Origin: Salinisphaera sp.
GTDB lineage: Bacteria > Pseudomonadota > Gammaproteobacteria > Nevskiales > Salinisphaeraceae
Assembly: GCF_002729955.1 (NCBI RefSeq)
Contig: NZ_PBYA01000037.1
Location: 36,986 to 100,985 of the forward strand
DNA length: 64,000 nt
Direction: 5' to 3'
In this document: positions 50,714 through 61,500 of the stretch, one piece after another
Layout: each line of letters starts with the position of its first letter
Position numbering within the stretch: position 1 is the stretch's first letter
The notes under the pieces: model-generated
Database searches by the model: none
What the model saw: the letters and a program-made list of their open reading frames with translations, nothing else
Told to the model about the DNA's origin: nothing
Translations under genes and position numbers: made by a program

Positions 50714-51688
50714 TCAATCCACGTAGGTGAGTCGATCTTTCGGCTTGGGCATTTCGCCCGACACCTGTTCCGCAAGCGCGATATTTTCGCCCACGAATTC
50801 CTTGACCCGTACGCGGCCCACCTCTGGGCCCGGTTCCCAGGCAATGACCTGACCACTGGGCGAACGCACCAGCGAACCCTCGCTATGAATCGCGAGTTCG
50901 TCGCCAATTTTCAGGCCGGCGGCGCTGCCGGCGTTGATGTACATATCCTTGCCCTTGAGCGCGAAGGTATGCGTGAACCAGGGTGCTACGCCGATACGAT
51001 CGGCTGCGGTATCCAGAATACGGTCGCTCCAGATATCAACATCGGAGTTGGTGCCGTCTGAAACCTGTACACGCGTGGATAGGGGCTCGTAGCGAATATC
51101 GAAATCCGGATCCATCATGCGCGATTCGAGCGTGACCGTGTCGCCGCTGCCACGCTGATCGACGACCAGCAGGCCGCGAATGCCCGGAAAAATCGCCAGT
51201 AGCCGCGGGCAATCGAGCGGGCTTTCCGAGCCGCAGGCATCGGAACCGCCCACGGCCTCATCGAGTTCGTTCGGCTTGATCAGAGTCAGACCATGACGCG
51301 CGGCATTACGCTCGAGCGCCGAGATCAATCGATAGGATGTCATCGACTCGCGCGCATCCTTTGCGATATACAGCCCGATTTTGGGCTTGAGGCCGGTCGA
51401 GTCCACCGACGTTGCCGCCGACGTCGTTGCCACGGCCGCTGCCGGTGCTTGGCCCGAGCGTACCGCCTCGGCACGCCCTTCTTCCCGGGCGCTGTCCAGC
51501 CATTTATCCCAGAACGGTCTGCCCCAATCGGTCTGCTCGTAGCCGAAAGCGGCCTCTGAATCCGCCAGCGGCGCATCGCCGTTGCCGCCCGCCGGATTGG
51601 CCGGCCCGGAGGCACAACCCGCCACTGCCGTTACGGCGGTCGCCGCCAGCACCATCGATTGAAAGCGTTTGAAACGATTCGACAACAC
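50714..51688 (-). CDS. lipoprotein of unknown function
   Basis: 324-residue protein with a lipobox (VAGC, Cys at about residue 25), so probably anchored in the outer membrane. A Gly/Ala-rich linker leads to a soluble domain (KPKIGLYIAKDARESMTSYRLISALERNAARHGLTLI). A C-terminal part follows with AGSAAGLKIGDELAIHSEG, reminiscent of small beta-barrel domains in flagellar or pilus lipoproteins. I cannot assign a family. GTG start at 51688 with a TGGAG site. It lies between the porin-type gene and two secreted proteins, each with its own terminator. Confidence 0.78.
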   Translation of the reverse strand: MLSNRFKRFQSMVLAATAVTAVAGCASGPANPAGGNGDAPLADSEAAFGYEQTDWGRPFWDKWLDSAREEGRAEAVRSGQAPAAAVATTSAATSVDSTGLKPKIGLYIAKDARESMTSYRLISALERNAARHGLTLIKPNELDEAVGGSDACGSESPLDCPRLLAIFPGIRGLLVVDQRGSGDTVTLESRMMDPDFDIRYEPLSTRVQVSDGTNSDVDIWSDRILDTAADRIGVAPWFTHTFALKGKDMYINAGSAAGLKIGDELAIHSEGSLVRSPSGQVIAWEPGPEVGRVRVKEFVGENIALAEQVSGEMPKPKDRLTYVD

Positions 51689-51701
51689 AGCAACTCCAGA
51701 T

Positions 51702-51737
51702 AAAAAGAAGGGGTCTTCGCCACCCGGCGAAGACCCC
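51702..51737 (-). terminator. rho-independent terminator of the outer-membrane barrel gene
   Basis: Arms GGGGTCTTCGCC and GGCGAAGACCCC (51710-51737, loop ACCC) are followed on the minus strand by a T-rich run (complement of 51702-51709). It ends the outer-membrane protein transcript before the lipoprotein start. Confidence 0.92.
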
Positions 51738-51754
51738 TGACAGCTTACGGCGCC

Positions 51755-53152
51755 TTAGAACTGTACGCCAAGGTTCACGCTGCCGGCGATCACACGATCA
51801 TCGGCGAAACTGCCCTCATTGGGGGTGGCCCCGACGAGGCTGTTACCGCGCAGAATACCGACATCGTTCTCCTTGAGCATGCCCAGCGTCGCCCAGGTGC
51901 GTACCGCTTCGTTGAGCTGATAGCTGGCCTGCAGATCATAGACCGTGCTGGTATCGCTGGTTTCGCCCGCGACCGCTGCCGAATCCGGCACCTCGATATC
52001 GAGGAAGCCCACCGCGCCGCGCAAGGCGAACTTCTCGGTGACGTTCATGCCGATACTGGCGATGTAGAGCGACTCGTCGAAGCCTTCGCGGCCCAGGAAA
52101 CGCCCCATCTGGTAGAGGCTGGTCGGGTTCGCCGTCGATTCCGGACTGGAGTTGATGAGGCTGGAGTAGGTATCGAAGCCCGTCGAGATCAGGCCGCCGT
52201 CGCGCGTGGCCACATACTGCGCCTTGAGCTCGAACATGCCCACGTCGGCGCCGACACGGAAGTAGCCGGAATATGCGTCGTCGTTGAAGTAGTCACCACC
52301 TTCCGGGGTCTGGTTCGCATTGACGTTGCCGCCTTCCAGCCAGTTACCACCGAAGGAGATATCGAGCGGCCCGAGACTGCCCTGCATGTACGGAGAATAG
52401 ATGTTGGTGTTGGACAGAACGTACGCGTTACGAGGCGCGCCGGTCGGCCCGATCAGGTCGCCGTTGTAGTTGTTCAACCAGTGCACGTAGAGGAAACCGA
52501 GCGACCAGCCGGATTCGCCCAGCGGCGCCACGAAACCGGGGAAAATCTGGTTGCCGTTGTCTTCGTTGTTGAACGGCGTGTTGTCCTGACGACGATCGTA
52601 GCTTAGGAAGGCGTTGACGTTACCCAGCTTGGTCAGGAACAGCGCACGGTCGCGGCGGTCGTCGCAGACCAGGAAACAGTTGTTCCAGTTGGCTTCCTGA
52701 CGACCGACGCGCAGCAGACCGAATTTGAACGGGATCTGCACGAAACCCAGGTCAAGACGCACGTTGTCGCCGTTGTTGTCCGCGTTGAAAGCGGTACCGG
52801 ACGTGGTGTCGTAGTTGCGCGCGTCGCCGCTCCAGCGGTCGCCGGCCAATTCGACTCGGGTATGCACCGATACGCCGGTTTCTTCATGTTTGAAATCGGC
52901 CTTCACACGCAGGTACTGCGCAAAGCCATTGTCACTGTCGGTGTCCGTGTCGGTTGCATCGACGCCGAAAGATTCGGATTCGACATAGAAGCCCGTGGCT
53001 CGGTAGTCAACGCCAACATCTGTTTTCATAGTGGCGTTAGCCGTACCCGCAAAGCCCAGCGCGGCCAGTGCGGAAAGCCCGATCACGCGGGTCAGATGAC
53101 CCCGACGGCCCGGCTGTTTCGCCTCGATTGCTTTATTGATATCGCGGATCAT
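51755..53152 (-). CDS. outer-membrane beta-barrel (porin-like) protein
   Basis: 465-residue precursor. The start ATG 53152 has a GGGGAG site. A basic N-terminus (GRRGHLTR) and hydrophobic segment end at GTANA. The mature part alternates polar and aromatic residues, as in beta-barrel strands, and ends with NLGVQF, a typical outer-membrane C-terminal Phe. An alginate-export-like or general porin is possible; the substrate is unknown. It has its own promoter with an inverted repeat and a strong terminator, consistent with high expression. Confidence 0.85.
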   Translation of the reverse strand: MIRDINKAIEAKQPGRRGHLTRVIGLSALAALGFAGTANATMKTDVGVDYRATGFYVESESFGVDATDTDTDSDNGFAQYLRVKADFKHEETGVSVHTRVELAGDRWSGDARNYDTTSGTAFNADNNGDNVRLDLGFVQIPFKFGLLRVGRQEANWNNCFLVCDDRRDRALFLTKLGNVNAFLSYDRRQDNTPFNNEDNGNQIFPGFVAPLGESGWSLGFLYVHWLNNYNGDLIGPTGAPRNAYVLSNTNIYSPYMQGSLGPLDISFGGNWLEGGNVNANQTPEGGDYFNDDAYSGYFRVGADVGMFELKAQYVATRDGGLISTGFDTYSSLINSSPESTANPTSLYQMGRFLGREGFDESLYIASIGMNVTEKFALRGAVGFLDIEVPDSAAVAGETSDTSTVYDLQASYQLNEAVRTWATLGMLKENDVGILRGNSLVGATPNEGSFADDRVIAGSVNLGVQF

Positions 53153-53362
53153 TTGTTTTTCTCCCCTTTCGTTACTACGGGAACGCATGGCTGGTGTTCT
53201 CGAGTACTCGCACACTGGCATGGGTATCGATCGACCGGTTCGCGCCCCGTGGCCCGCCCTGTCCTTATCGGTTGCACCCTCGTCGTCGCACGCGCCAGCG
53301 CCGTCTCGGTGGCCGGCAGGCGCGTGCCCAACTTGCTCGATATTGAATACTCCCCCTGGGTG

Positions 53363-53418
53363 ACTCGTGAGTCATAAGTCACGAGTGTCTGTTTATAGTA
53401 TTTTTTTTTACCGTGCAA
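53363..53418 (-). promoter_or_regulatory. candidate promoter and operator of the outer-membrane protein gene
   Basis: On the minus strand TTGCAC (complement of 53413-53418) and TATAAA (complement of 53392-53397) are separated by 15 bp containing an A-tract. Immediately downstream, near the expected start of transcription, is an 8-bp inverted repeat ACTCGTGA/TCACGAGT (53363-53386) that could be an operator or a 5' leader hairpin. The leader to the start codon is about 230 nt. Confidence 0.5.
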
Positions 53419-53823
53419 GCCGTTCATGAACGAGTATTTCATTTTTATTCCAGCAAACTGAAAGGCATCTTTTCCGATCTCGCCAGAGGCACTTCAAGCC
53501 GCTGTTAAATAAGGTTAAACGGAGCAGAAATGACGCACTGCAACGGCGCACTCGACTTTAATCGAATGCTACATACAGGCGCTGATGTGCATTGCAGCAT
53601 GCGCAAAAGCATGGGCGGCAAAGCGGCTGCCCAAACCCATGGAAAGTCGACCCGACCACGCCAAGATCGGCTCGCTTTTCGTAACAGCTGGCCATTTACA
53701 CCAGTTCAATCCGGGCGAAGGGCGCAAGCTGTCGGATAGCGCTTGCGGCTTGCTCGGCCGCTTGGGCATGGGCAGCGTTGCGCCTAGACTCTCCGGTTTG
53801 TGCACACGCGCCGTGCCCGGCCC
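53419..53823. other. intergenic region upstream of recC
   Basis: The first part is AT-rich and lower in GC than the surroundings. A 69-codon frame (53530-53739) has a plausible ribosome-binding site (ACGGAG) but no recognisable features, so I leave it as a possible small gene only. No repeat of the families described elsewhere is present. Confidence 0.35.
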
Positions 53824-56800
53824 ATGTTCTATCTCTACCATCACAACGATCTGAGCCGTCTGGCCGAGCTGTTCGGTGCGCTTCGCCGGCACCGCCCTGT
53901 GCCGCCGCTGTCTCGCGACACGGTGCTCGCACCCAACGCCGGCATCGGCCGCTGGCTGCGTATCCAGCTCGCCGAGAGCGAAGGCATTGCCGCGAACATC
54001 GACGGCCGTCTGCCCGGCGAATTCATCTGGGCGCTGTTGCATGGCGTGATCGACGACGCCGACGCGGGCGATCACTTCGAAGCCGATCGCCTACCCTGGC
54101 ATCTGTATGTGGCGCTGCCGGCCATGGCCAGCGAGATACCGGCGGTGGCCGATTATCTGGGTACGCCGATCGACGAAGTGCGCCGCTACCAGCTGGCCCA
54201 GCAATTGGCCGACGTCTTCGACCAGTACCTCGTCTATCGCGCCGATATGCTCGCGCGCTGGGAAACCGGCGAGACGCCCACCGCGAACCCGGGCCGCTGG
54301 CAGTCGGAGGTCTGGCGCTGGCTTACGCGTGACCATCGGCTCGGCCGGCGTCACCGCGCACGCGTGCTGACCGATTTCATTCAGCGCCTCGGCCGGGATC
54401 GCGCCCTGCAGCAGCGCGTGATCGAGCATTGTCCGGATCCGCTCTACTGCTTCGGGCTCGTCGCACTCGCGGCCGATCACCTGCGCCTGCTCTATGCGCT
54501 GGCCGAGCATATCGACGTGTATTTCCTGCTGCCCAACCCGAGCGAAGCGTATTGGGGCGATATCACCGCCGGGCGCCTGCCGCTGGCCCTGCCCTCGACG
54601 CAGGCCGAGGGTGAAGTACCCCTGCTGCCCGGCGAGGCACTCGTGGAAGCCGGCCATCCGCTGCTATCGGCCCTGGGCCGCATGGCGCGCGATACCGTGC
54701 GCGTGCTCTATTCCGACGAGTTCGCGGGCATGATCGAACCCGAACTGGGCGATCTGATGGCCTACGACGTACCCGGAGAAGACAGCCTGCTGCACCGCAT
54801 TCAGGCGGATATCGTGCGTCTGGACTGCAGTGAGGCCACGCAGGGCATCGCCGAACACGACACCTCCTTCGAAGTACATGCCTGCCATAGCCCACTGCGT
54901 GAAATACAGGTACTGCAGGATCAACTGCTCGACCGCCTCGCCGCCGACGACAAGCGCGTAGCCAACGGTGAGATCGACGCCGCGGATCGTTTAGCTCCGC
55001 GCGACATCATCGTCATGCTGCCGGATGTCGCTGCCTATGCGCCTGCCATTCAGGCCGTATTCGGCGGTGCACCGGCCGACCGCTATCTACCGTTTGGCCT
55101 TGCCGACCGCGCCCGCTCGGCGGCCCACCCCATCGTGACCTGTGTGTCGGCCCTGCTCGACCTGCCGCTGTCGCGCTGGCAGGCAAGCGACCTGCTCGAC
55201 CTGCTCGCGGTGCCCGCGGTCATGCGCCGGTTCGGCCTGTCGGCGGGGGAGCTGGATACGATCACCGACTGGGTGGGCGAAGCCGGCATCCGCTGGGGCC
55301 GCGACGCTGCCCATCGCGCCGAACTGGGCGCGGGCGCTTTCGAACAGAACAGCTGGCGCTTCGGCCTAGACCGCCTGCTGCTCGGCGTGGCCCAGTCCGA
55401 CGACCAGACGCTCACCGCCGGCGTAGCCCCCTGGGCCGATCTGGAAGGCGGGATCACCGCCGCACTGGGCAAACTCTGGCGCTTCGAACGCACCCTGGCG
55501 GATACCGCCGACGCACTCGCTGAAGCCGCTACGCCCGCCCAGTGGCAGACCCGGCTCAACACCCTGCTGGACGCGCTCATCCTGCCGGCGGCCGACGCGC
55601 CCGACGAGCAGCGCGCCGTGGACAGCCTGCGCAGCGTATTCGCCCGTTTCGAAATCGCGGAAAGCTGTACCCGTGCGCGTCCGCTCGCCGAAGACCGCCG
55701 CATCTACTGGCCCGCGGTACGCGACATGCTGCGCGCCACGCTGGAATCCGTTGCCGAACGCCAGCCCTTTCTGGCCGGGGGCATCACCTTCTGCGGCATG
55801 GTGCCGCTGCGCGCCGTGCCGTTTCGCATGGTCTGCGTGCTGGGCATGAACGACGACGCCTTCCCGCGTCAGGACACCGGCCGCGCGTTCAACGTGATGT
55901 TCGACGCCCCGCGCCTGGGCGATCGCAATATCCGCGACGACGACCGGCTGCTGTTCCTGCAGGCACTTACCGCCGCGCGCGACAGCTTCTATATCAGCTA
56001 TCTCGGCCAGGACATGCACAGCGGCGAAAGCCTGCCGCCCTCCCCGATCGTGGGGGAAACGCTGGAATTCGTGCATCGCACCTATTTTCGCGACTACAGC
56101 GCCAAGGCCTTCAGCGCCTGCCTCGTTCACGAACAGCCGATGCAGCCGTTCTCGCCCCGCTATTTCAGCGCCGACGAGCGGGATGCGCGGGTGTTCACCT
56201 TTGCCGGCGACTGGCGCGACGCCACCCGCGCCGCGATCAGCCCGCGCGCGACGCGGACGCCGCTGCTGGATGGCAGCGAAGCACCGCCAGCCGAGGCACT
56301 GGAGGCGATCGACCTGGAAAGCCTCAAGCGCTTTTTCGACCACCCGCCACGCGCCTTCTTTCGCGAACGCATCAAGCTGGATCTGGATATCGACGATCAT
56401 CGCGTTGACGATGCCGAACCGATCGCGCTCGACCCGCTCGCCGCGGCCGGCCTGCGCACGCGCCTGTTCGATAGTGCCGACGCCACCACGCTCGACGCCA
56501 TCGACCTCGAACCCACCGCGCTCGAACGCGCCCGCGGCACCCTGCCGCCGGCCCCGCTGGCCGACCTCAACTATGCCGATCAGGCCGATGCCGTGAACAC
56601 GCTGCTGCCGATCTGGCAGGCATGGAAGGCCGAGGCCACGCCCACGACCGTGGATATCGATCTCGCCATCGACGGCGTGCGTGTGACCGGTCGCGTGCCC
56701 CAACTCTGGCCGCAGGCACTACGCCGCCTTCGAACCGGCAAGCTCAAGACGCGTTTTCGGCTGCGCTACTGGATCGACTATCTCGCCGTCGTTGCCGCAG

Positions 56801-57201
56801 GCCACGACGTGGCGCTGGAAATGGCCGGCTTTGCGCCGAAGAAAAAGACGCTGGAAGTCGCCTGCTACGCCGGCCGTATCGATCAGCCAGCGGCCGAAAG
56901 AGTGCTCGCCGAGCTGATTGCCCTCTATCGCGCCGGCCAGCGTCGACCATTGGCCTATCACCCCGACCTCGACGACGAGTACGACCCCGACCAGAACAAG
57001 GCCTTCGACAACGTCAGCTATCGCTTCAAACCCGAGGCGTTTTCACCGCACCATCTCATGCGCGACCCGTATTTTCTGCGCGTACTGGGCGACGAAGACG
57101 CGCCGCTGGGCGAAAGCGCCGAAACCAGCCCTTTCATTCAGGCCGTTGAAGCAATCAGCGGGCCGATGAACGACGCGCTTCGCCCGCTGGAAACCCACTG
57201 A
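53824..57201 (+). CDS. recC: exodeoxyribonuclease V subunit gamma (RecC)
   Basis: RecC subunit of the RecBCD helicase-nuclease that resects double-strand breaks and recognises Chi, 1125 residues. Start ATG 53824 gives MFYLYHHNDLSRLAELFG, the family N-terminus; an in-frame start at 53800 is less likely. Features: NAGIGRWLRIQLAESEGIAANID, DVFDQYLVYRADML, GMVPLRAVPFRMVCVLGMNDDAFPRQ, and the nuclease-like C-terminal part. It begins the rec run, but an unrelated gene follows before recB. Confidence 0.95.
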   Translation: MFYLYHHNDLSRLAELFGALRRHRPVPPLSRDTVLAPNAGIGRWLRIQLAESEGIAANIDGRLPGEFIWALLHGVIDDADAGDHFEADRLPWHLYVALPAMASEIPAVADYLGTPIDEVRRYQLAQQLADVFDQYLVYRADMLARWETGETPTANPGRWQSEVWRWLTRDHRLGRRHRARVLTDFIQRLGRDRALQQRVIEHCPDPLYCFGLVALAADHLRLLYALAEHIDVYFLLPNPSEAYWGDITAGRLPLALPSTQAEGEVPLLPGEALVEAGHPLLSALGRMARDTVRVLYSDEFAGMIEPELGDLMAYDVPGEDSLLHRIQADIVRLDCSEATQGIAEHDTSFEVHACHSPLREIQVLQDQLLDRLAADDKRVANGEIDAADRLAPRDIIVMLPDVAAYAPAIQAVFGGAPADRYLPFGLADRARSAAHPIVTCVSALLDLPLSRWQASDLLDLLAVPAVMRRFGLSAGELDTITDWVGEAGIRWGRDAAHRAELGAGAFEQNSWRFGLDRLLLGVAQSDDQTLTAGVAPWADLEGGITAALGKLWRFERTLADTADALAEAATPAQWQTRLNTLLDALILPAADAPDEQRAVDSLRSVFARFEIAESCTRARPLAEDRRIYWPAVRDMLRATLESVAERQPFLAGGITFCGMVPLRAVPFRMVCVLGMNDDAFPRQDTGRAFNVMFDAPRLGDRNIRDDDRLLFLQALTAARDSFYISYLGQDMHSGESLPPSPIVGETLEFVHRTYFRDYSAKAFSACLVHEQPMQPFSPRYFSADERDARVFTFAGDWRDATRAAISPRATRTPLLDGSEAPPAEALEAIDLESLKRFFDHPPRAFFRERIKLDLDIDDHRVDDAEPIALDPLAAAGLRTRLFDSADATTLDAIDLEPTALERARGTLPPAPLADLNYADQADAVNTLLPIWQAWKAEATPTTVDIDLAIDGVRVTGRVPQLWPQALRRLRTGKLKTRFRLRYWIDYLAVVAAGHDVALEMAGFAPKKKTLEVACYAGRIDQPAAERVLAELIALYRAGQRRPLAYHPDLDDEYDPDQNKAFDNVSYRFKPEAFSPHHLMRDPYFLRVLGDEDAPLGESAETSPFIQAVEAISGPMNDALRPLETH

Positions 57202-57331
57202 CGAGAAACTCCGACATGCTGATCGAGTCGGCTTTCTCGCACGCGCGTCATCACGCCGAAAAATCATCCATTTTCAAGCGGGGTTGGTAAGGTACGCCCC
57301 GTTGGGTGGTGCACGACAAGCGACAGCACGC

Positions 57332-58414
57332 GTGAAATATCTTCGTCTTCTGGTGTTCGGGCTTATCGGCGTGGCCGGATTGTCGCTGGTCATCGCGAAC
57401 CTGCTGTCGCTGATTCCCAGCGATATCTGGTGGATTCGCATTACCGACTTCCCTCGCCTGCAGAGCGCCGCCGCTCTGGCATTACTGGCGCTGGCCGCGG
57501 CCTGTTTTCTGGGACGCTACCGCTACGCGAGCATGGCGCTGATCGCGCTCATGCTCGCCACGCTGATCTACCACGCCGCGGTGCTGTTGCCCTATACGCC
57601 CCTGCAAGGCGCGCTCGCCGACAGCGCCTGTCCGAGCGATAAACGCCTGGCCGTGATGGTCGCCAACGTACGTCTGAGCAACGACCCGGACGGGCGCCTG
57701 ATCGAACAGGTTCGCCGTTACCAGCCGGACGTGTTCGTCGTGCTCGAAGTCAACGACCAGTGGCTGGACGCGCTCGCCCCGCTCGAACAGTCCATGCCCC
57801 ACACCGTCCACCGGACCACCGGCTCGTATTTCGGCATTGCCCTGTATTCGCGGCTGCCGTTGCATTCAACCGAGATACGCTATCTCGCCGGGCAGGACAC
57901 GCCGCAGATTGTCACCGAAGTCGAACTGCGCACCGGCGAGCGCGTGGATTTTCTGGGCATTCACCCGCGTCCGCCGCATCCGTCGCAGTCCGCGCTGGGC
58001 CGTGATGCGATCCTGCTCAAGGCCGGCCTGCTTTTGCACGACAGCGACCGTCCCGGCGTGGTCGCCGGCGACCTGAACGCCACGCCCTGGGAACGGGCCG
58101 TCACCCATATGCGCGAAATCGGGCGGCTGGTTGATCCGCGCGCGGGCTACGGCTTTCTGCCGACCTACGACGCCCAATCCTGGTGGATGCGCTGGCCGCT
58201 CGACCATGTGTTCTACGAAGCCGGCTTCGATGCGCTCGAGCTCATTCGCGGCGAGGCTTTCGGCTCCGATCACTTTCCCTATGTCGCACGGCTGTGCCGG
58301 GTCGAACAGAGCGAGAGCGAAACCCGTAATCGACCGGACGAAGACACGCTGCAGAACGCTCGCGATACCATCGAACGCGCGCGCAATCAGGACACAACGG
58401 CCGCTTCCAGTTAA
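57332..58414 (+). CDS. endonuclease/exonuclease/phosphatase (EEP) family membrane protein
   Basis: 360-residue protein from GTG 57332 (a TTG at 57284 gives 16 extra residues). Three hydrophobic helices occupy residues 1-95. A periplasm-facing or cytoplasmic EEP domain follows with its catalytic set: ANVRLSND, VVLEVND, GIHPRPPHPSQ, GDLNATPWE, and SDHFPYVARL. Membrane-tethered EEP proteins can be phosphodiesterases on lipids, or nucleases. It sits between recC and recB, about 130 bp from recC and 94 bp from recB, on the same strand. Confidence 0.87.
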   Translation: MKYLRLLVFGLIGVAGLSLVIANLLSLIPSDIWWIRITDFPRLQSAAALALLALAAACFLGRYRYASMALIALMLATLIYHAAVLLPYTPLQGALADSACPSDKRLAVMVANVRLSNDPDGRLIEQVRRYQPDVFVVLEVNDQWLDALAPLEQSMPHTVHRTTGSYFGIALYSRLPLHSTEIRYLAGQDTPQIVTEVELRTGERVDFLGIHPRPPHPSQSALGRDAILLKAGLLLHDSDRPGVVAGDLNATPWERAVTHMREIGRLVDPRAGYGFLPTYDAQSWWMRWPLDHVFYEAGFDALELIRGEAFGSDHFPYVARLCRVEQSESETRNRPDEDTLQNARDTIERARNQDTTAASS

Positions 58415-58508
58415 GGCCGCACTCGCCATGCCTGCGGCCCAAAGGCTAGCCTACGGAAACGTAGCCGCCGCCCGTGCCACCGTTGTTTCCCGCCACCATC
58501 ACAACTGA

Positions 58509-61500
58509 ATGAGCACCAGCCAGCCTTTCGATGCCGCCACCCTGCCGCTCAACGGCCTGCGCCTGATCGAGGCCAGTGCCGGCACCGGCAAGACCTTCAG
58601 CCTGGCCGGGCTCTACCTGCGCGTGATCGTCGAAGAGCGGGCCAGCGTGCGTGAGATCCTGGTGATGACGTTCACCCGCGCGGCCACCCAGGAACTGCGC
58701 GAGCGCATCCGTGCCCGCCTGGCCGATGCCGCACGGATCGCCCACGCGCCGGAACACGCCGTGGCCGGCAACGCCGAACACGATTTCACCCGGCGTGTTC
58801 TTGAAAACAGCGACGAAGAGCCTGCCGCGCTCGCCCGCCGGCTGGCCGACGCGGCCGCGCGGGTGGACGAGGCCACCATCGTTACCATTCACGGCTTTGC
58901 CCAGCGCGCGGCCAGCGAAAACGCGTTCGAGTCTGCCCTGGCCTTCGATCGCGGCGAACCGATCGACGACCCGTCCATCTATCGCGAAGCCGCGACCGAC
59001 TACTGGCGCGAGCATGTCTTCGGCGCGCATGCCAGCGCCGGCGACACCCTCGCGCTCTGGCCGTCGCCGGATGCGCTCTACGTCGCGCTGGCGCCGCTGC
59101 TCGCCCGCCCGCATGTGCGCCTGGCCGGCATCGACTCCGATCGCCTGAGCACGCTTGGCCAAGAGCTGGCTCGCCTCTGGCCGGGCACGGCCGACCGGCT
59201 TTCAAAAGCACTCGTCGACGCCTTCGAATCCGACGCGCTGCTCAAAAGCGCCGCCCTCTACAAACAGCTGGCTACGCTCGACGATATCGCCGCCGAGATC
59301 GCGGCAATCGACCAGCGTATTCAGGATGCCATTGCGGCCGGCACCGTCCCCGCCCTGCCGGAATGGCTACGCGCACTGGCCCAGCCCGCGCCGCAATTCA
59401 AGAAGGCCGCCAAGCACCAGGCGTTGGCCGAACCGCTGGCCGAGCTTGCCGTGCTGCCCGTTCTGGCCGAGCTGCAGCCGCTGGCCCGACTGGTGGCCAT
59501 CGAGGCCGCCGCGGAAGCCGCGCGTGCCCGGGCGGCCCAACGCAAGATCGAGCGCCGTCAGTACAGCTTCGATGACCTCATCGCCGCCCTGCACGACGCG
59601 CTCAACACCCCCGGTACCGGCGACACCCTTGCCGACGCCCTGCATGCACGCTGGCCCTATGCCTTGGTGGACGAATTCCAGGACACCGATCCGCTGCAGT
59701 ACGCCAGCCTGTCGCGCATCTATCTGCAAACCCCGCGCGAACGCGGCGCCCTGCTGCTCATCGGCGACCCGAAACAGGCCATCTACGGTTTTCGCGGCGG
59801 CGATATCTATGCCTATCTGACCGCCGCCCGGGCAGCCGGCGAGGCCCGCTATACCCTGACCACCAACTTTCGCTCCACCCAGCACGTACTGGATGCGATC
59901 GAAGCGCTGTATTCGGTCCCAGCGGAGGCGCCGTTTCTCGTCGACGAGATCGACTTCCCGCACGTGGAGGCCGGGCGCAGACCCGATGACAAACGCATCG
60001 TCGACGGCAACGGCCAGCAGCTCTCCGCGCTGACCGTCTGGCAGCTGGCCGGCGGCAAGGGAACGAAAGGCGAAGACCGGCCCCTGCTCATCGACCACAC
60101 CGTGGCCGGGGTCGCCCGGCTGCTCGACGGCACCACCCGCTGGCAATACGCCGACGGCGAAACCGGGCCGATCGCGCCACGCGATATCGCCGTGCTCGTG
60201 AACAGCCATCTCGAGGCCACCGCCATTCAGGCTGCGCTGGCCGCCAAGGGCATCATGGCCGTCTGCCAGCATCGCGATTCGGTATTCGCCACCGAAGAAG
60301 CCGACGACCTGCGTCTCGTGCTGCGGGCCATGGCCGCGCCCGACGATGCCATGGCGGTACGCGCCGCCCAGCCCACCGCGCTCATCGGCAAGCGCCTGGC
60401 TGATCTCATCGCCCTGGCGGACGACGACCACGCCATGCAGCAGGCCATCGAACGCTTTCATGTACTGCACGAAGCCTGGGCCAGCCGCGGCGTGCTCACC
60501 GCCCTGGAACGGCTGTTCGTGGACTGTGCACCCACACTGCTCGCGCTGACCGACGGCGAGCGGCGCATGAGCAACTATCTGCAACTCGGCGAACTGCTCG
60601 CCAACGCCGAGGCGGAATGCTTCGGCATGGCAAGCGTTGTGCGCTGGCTGGACGAACGCATCGCGGCCGCCATCGAAGGCACGGCCAGTGCGGTGGACGA
60701 CGACAGCCAGCTACGGCTGGAATCCGACGCCGATCTGGTACGCATCACCACCGTGCATGCGGCCAAGGGTCTGCAATACCCCATCGTGTTCATGCCCTTT
60801 GCGCTGTGGCTCGGCACCGCCGGCGCGCCCGACAAGCCGCCGCTGATCTTTCACGACGAGGCCGGCCACGCGCTCATCGACCTCGTCGGCGACGACGATG
60901 CCCACCGCGACCAGGCCGTGCTGGAGGCCCGCTCGGAAGCGCTGCGGCTGCTTTATGTTGCCCTTACCCGCGCCGAACAGGCCCTGGTGGTGGGCTGGCG
61001 CGATGCGAACACGACCCGGGGCAGCGCGCTCGCGAACCTGCTTGCTCGCGGCGAACAGAGCGCCGACGGGGCCCTGGACCAGCTCGCTGCCGAACAGCCC
61101 ATCACCCTGGAAACGATAGACGCACAAGCGCCCGCCCCGGCCGTCGAACGCCGGGCGCCTTCGGCCGCCGATACGCTTGCCGATGCCCGCAACGACCTGC
61201 CCAAGCCGCGCCTGCGCTGGTCCACCTACAGTTTCTCGCGGCTCGCCCATGCGCCGGCCGACAACCGCCCGGCCGAACTGCCCGAAGCCGGTGCACAGGA
61301 CGAACTGGCCAGCACCGGCGTCGAAGCGCTCGAAGCGCAAGACGAAGGTATGCTGCCCCGACTGGACGAACGCCTGTCGGGCGTACGTTTCGGCTCCGCC
61401 GTGCACGATGTGCTCGAGGCATGGGTGGGCAACGCCGAGCGCGATGCCTGGCCCGAGCCGGAACAGGCCCTTACCGACGACCAGCACGCGTTTCTGGTCA

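Noticed and set aside
53530..53739. 69-codon frame upstream of recC
   Set aside because: It has a fair ribosome-binding site but composition and sequence give no support; kept only as a remark.
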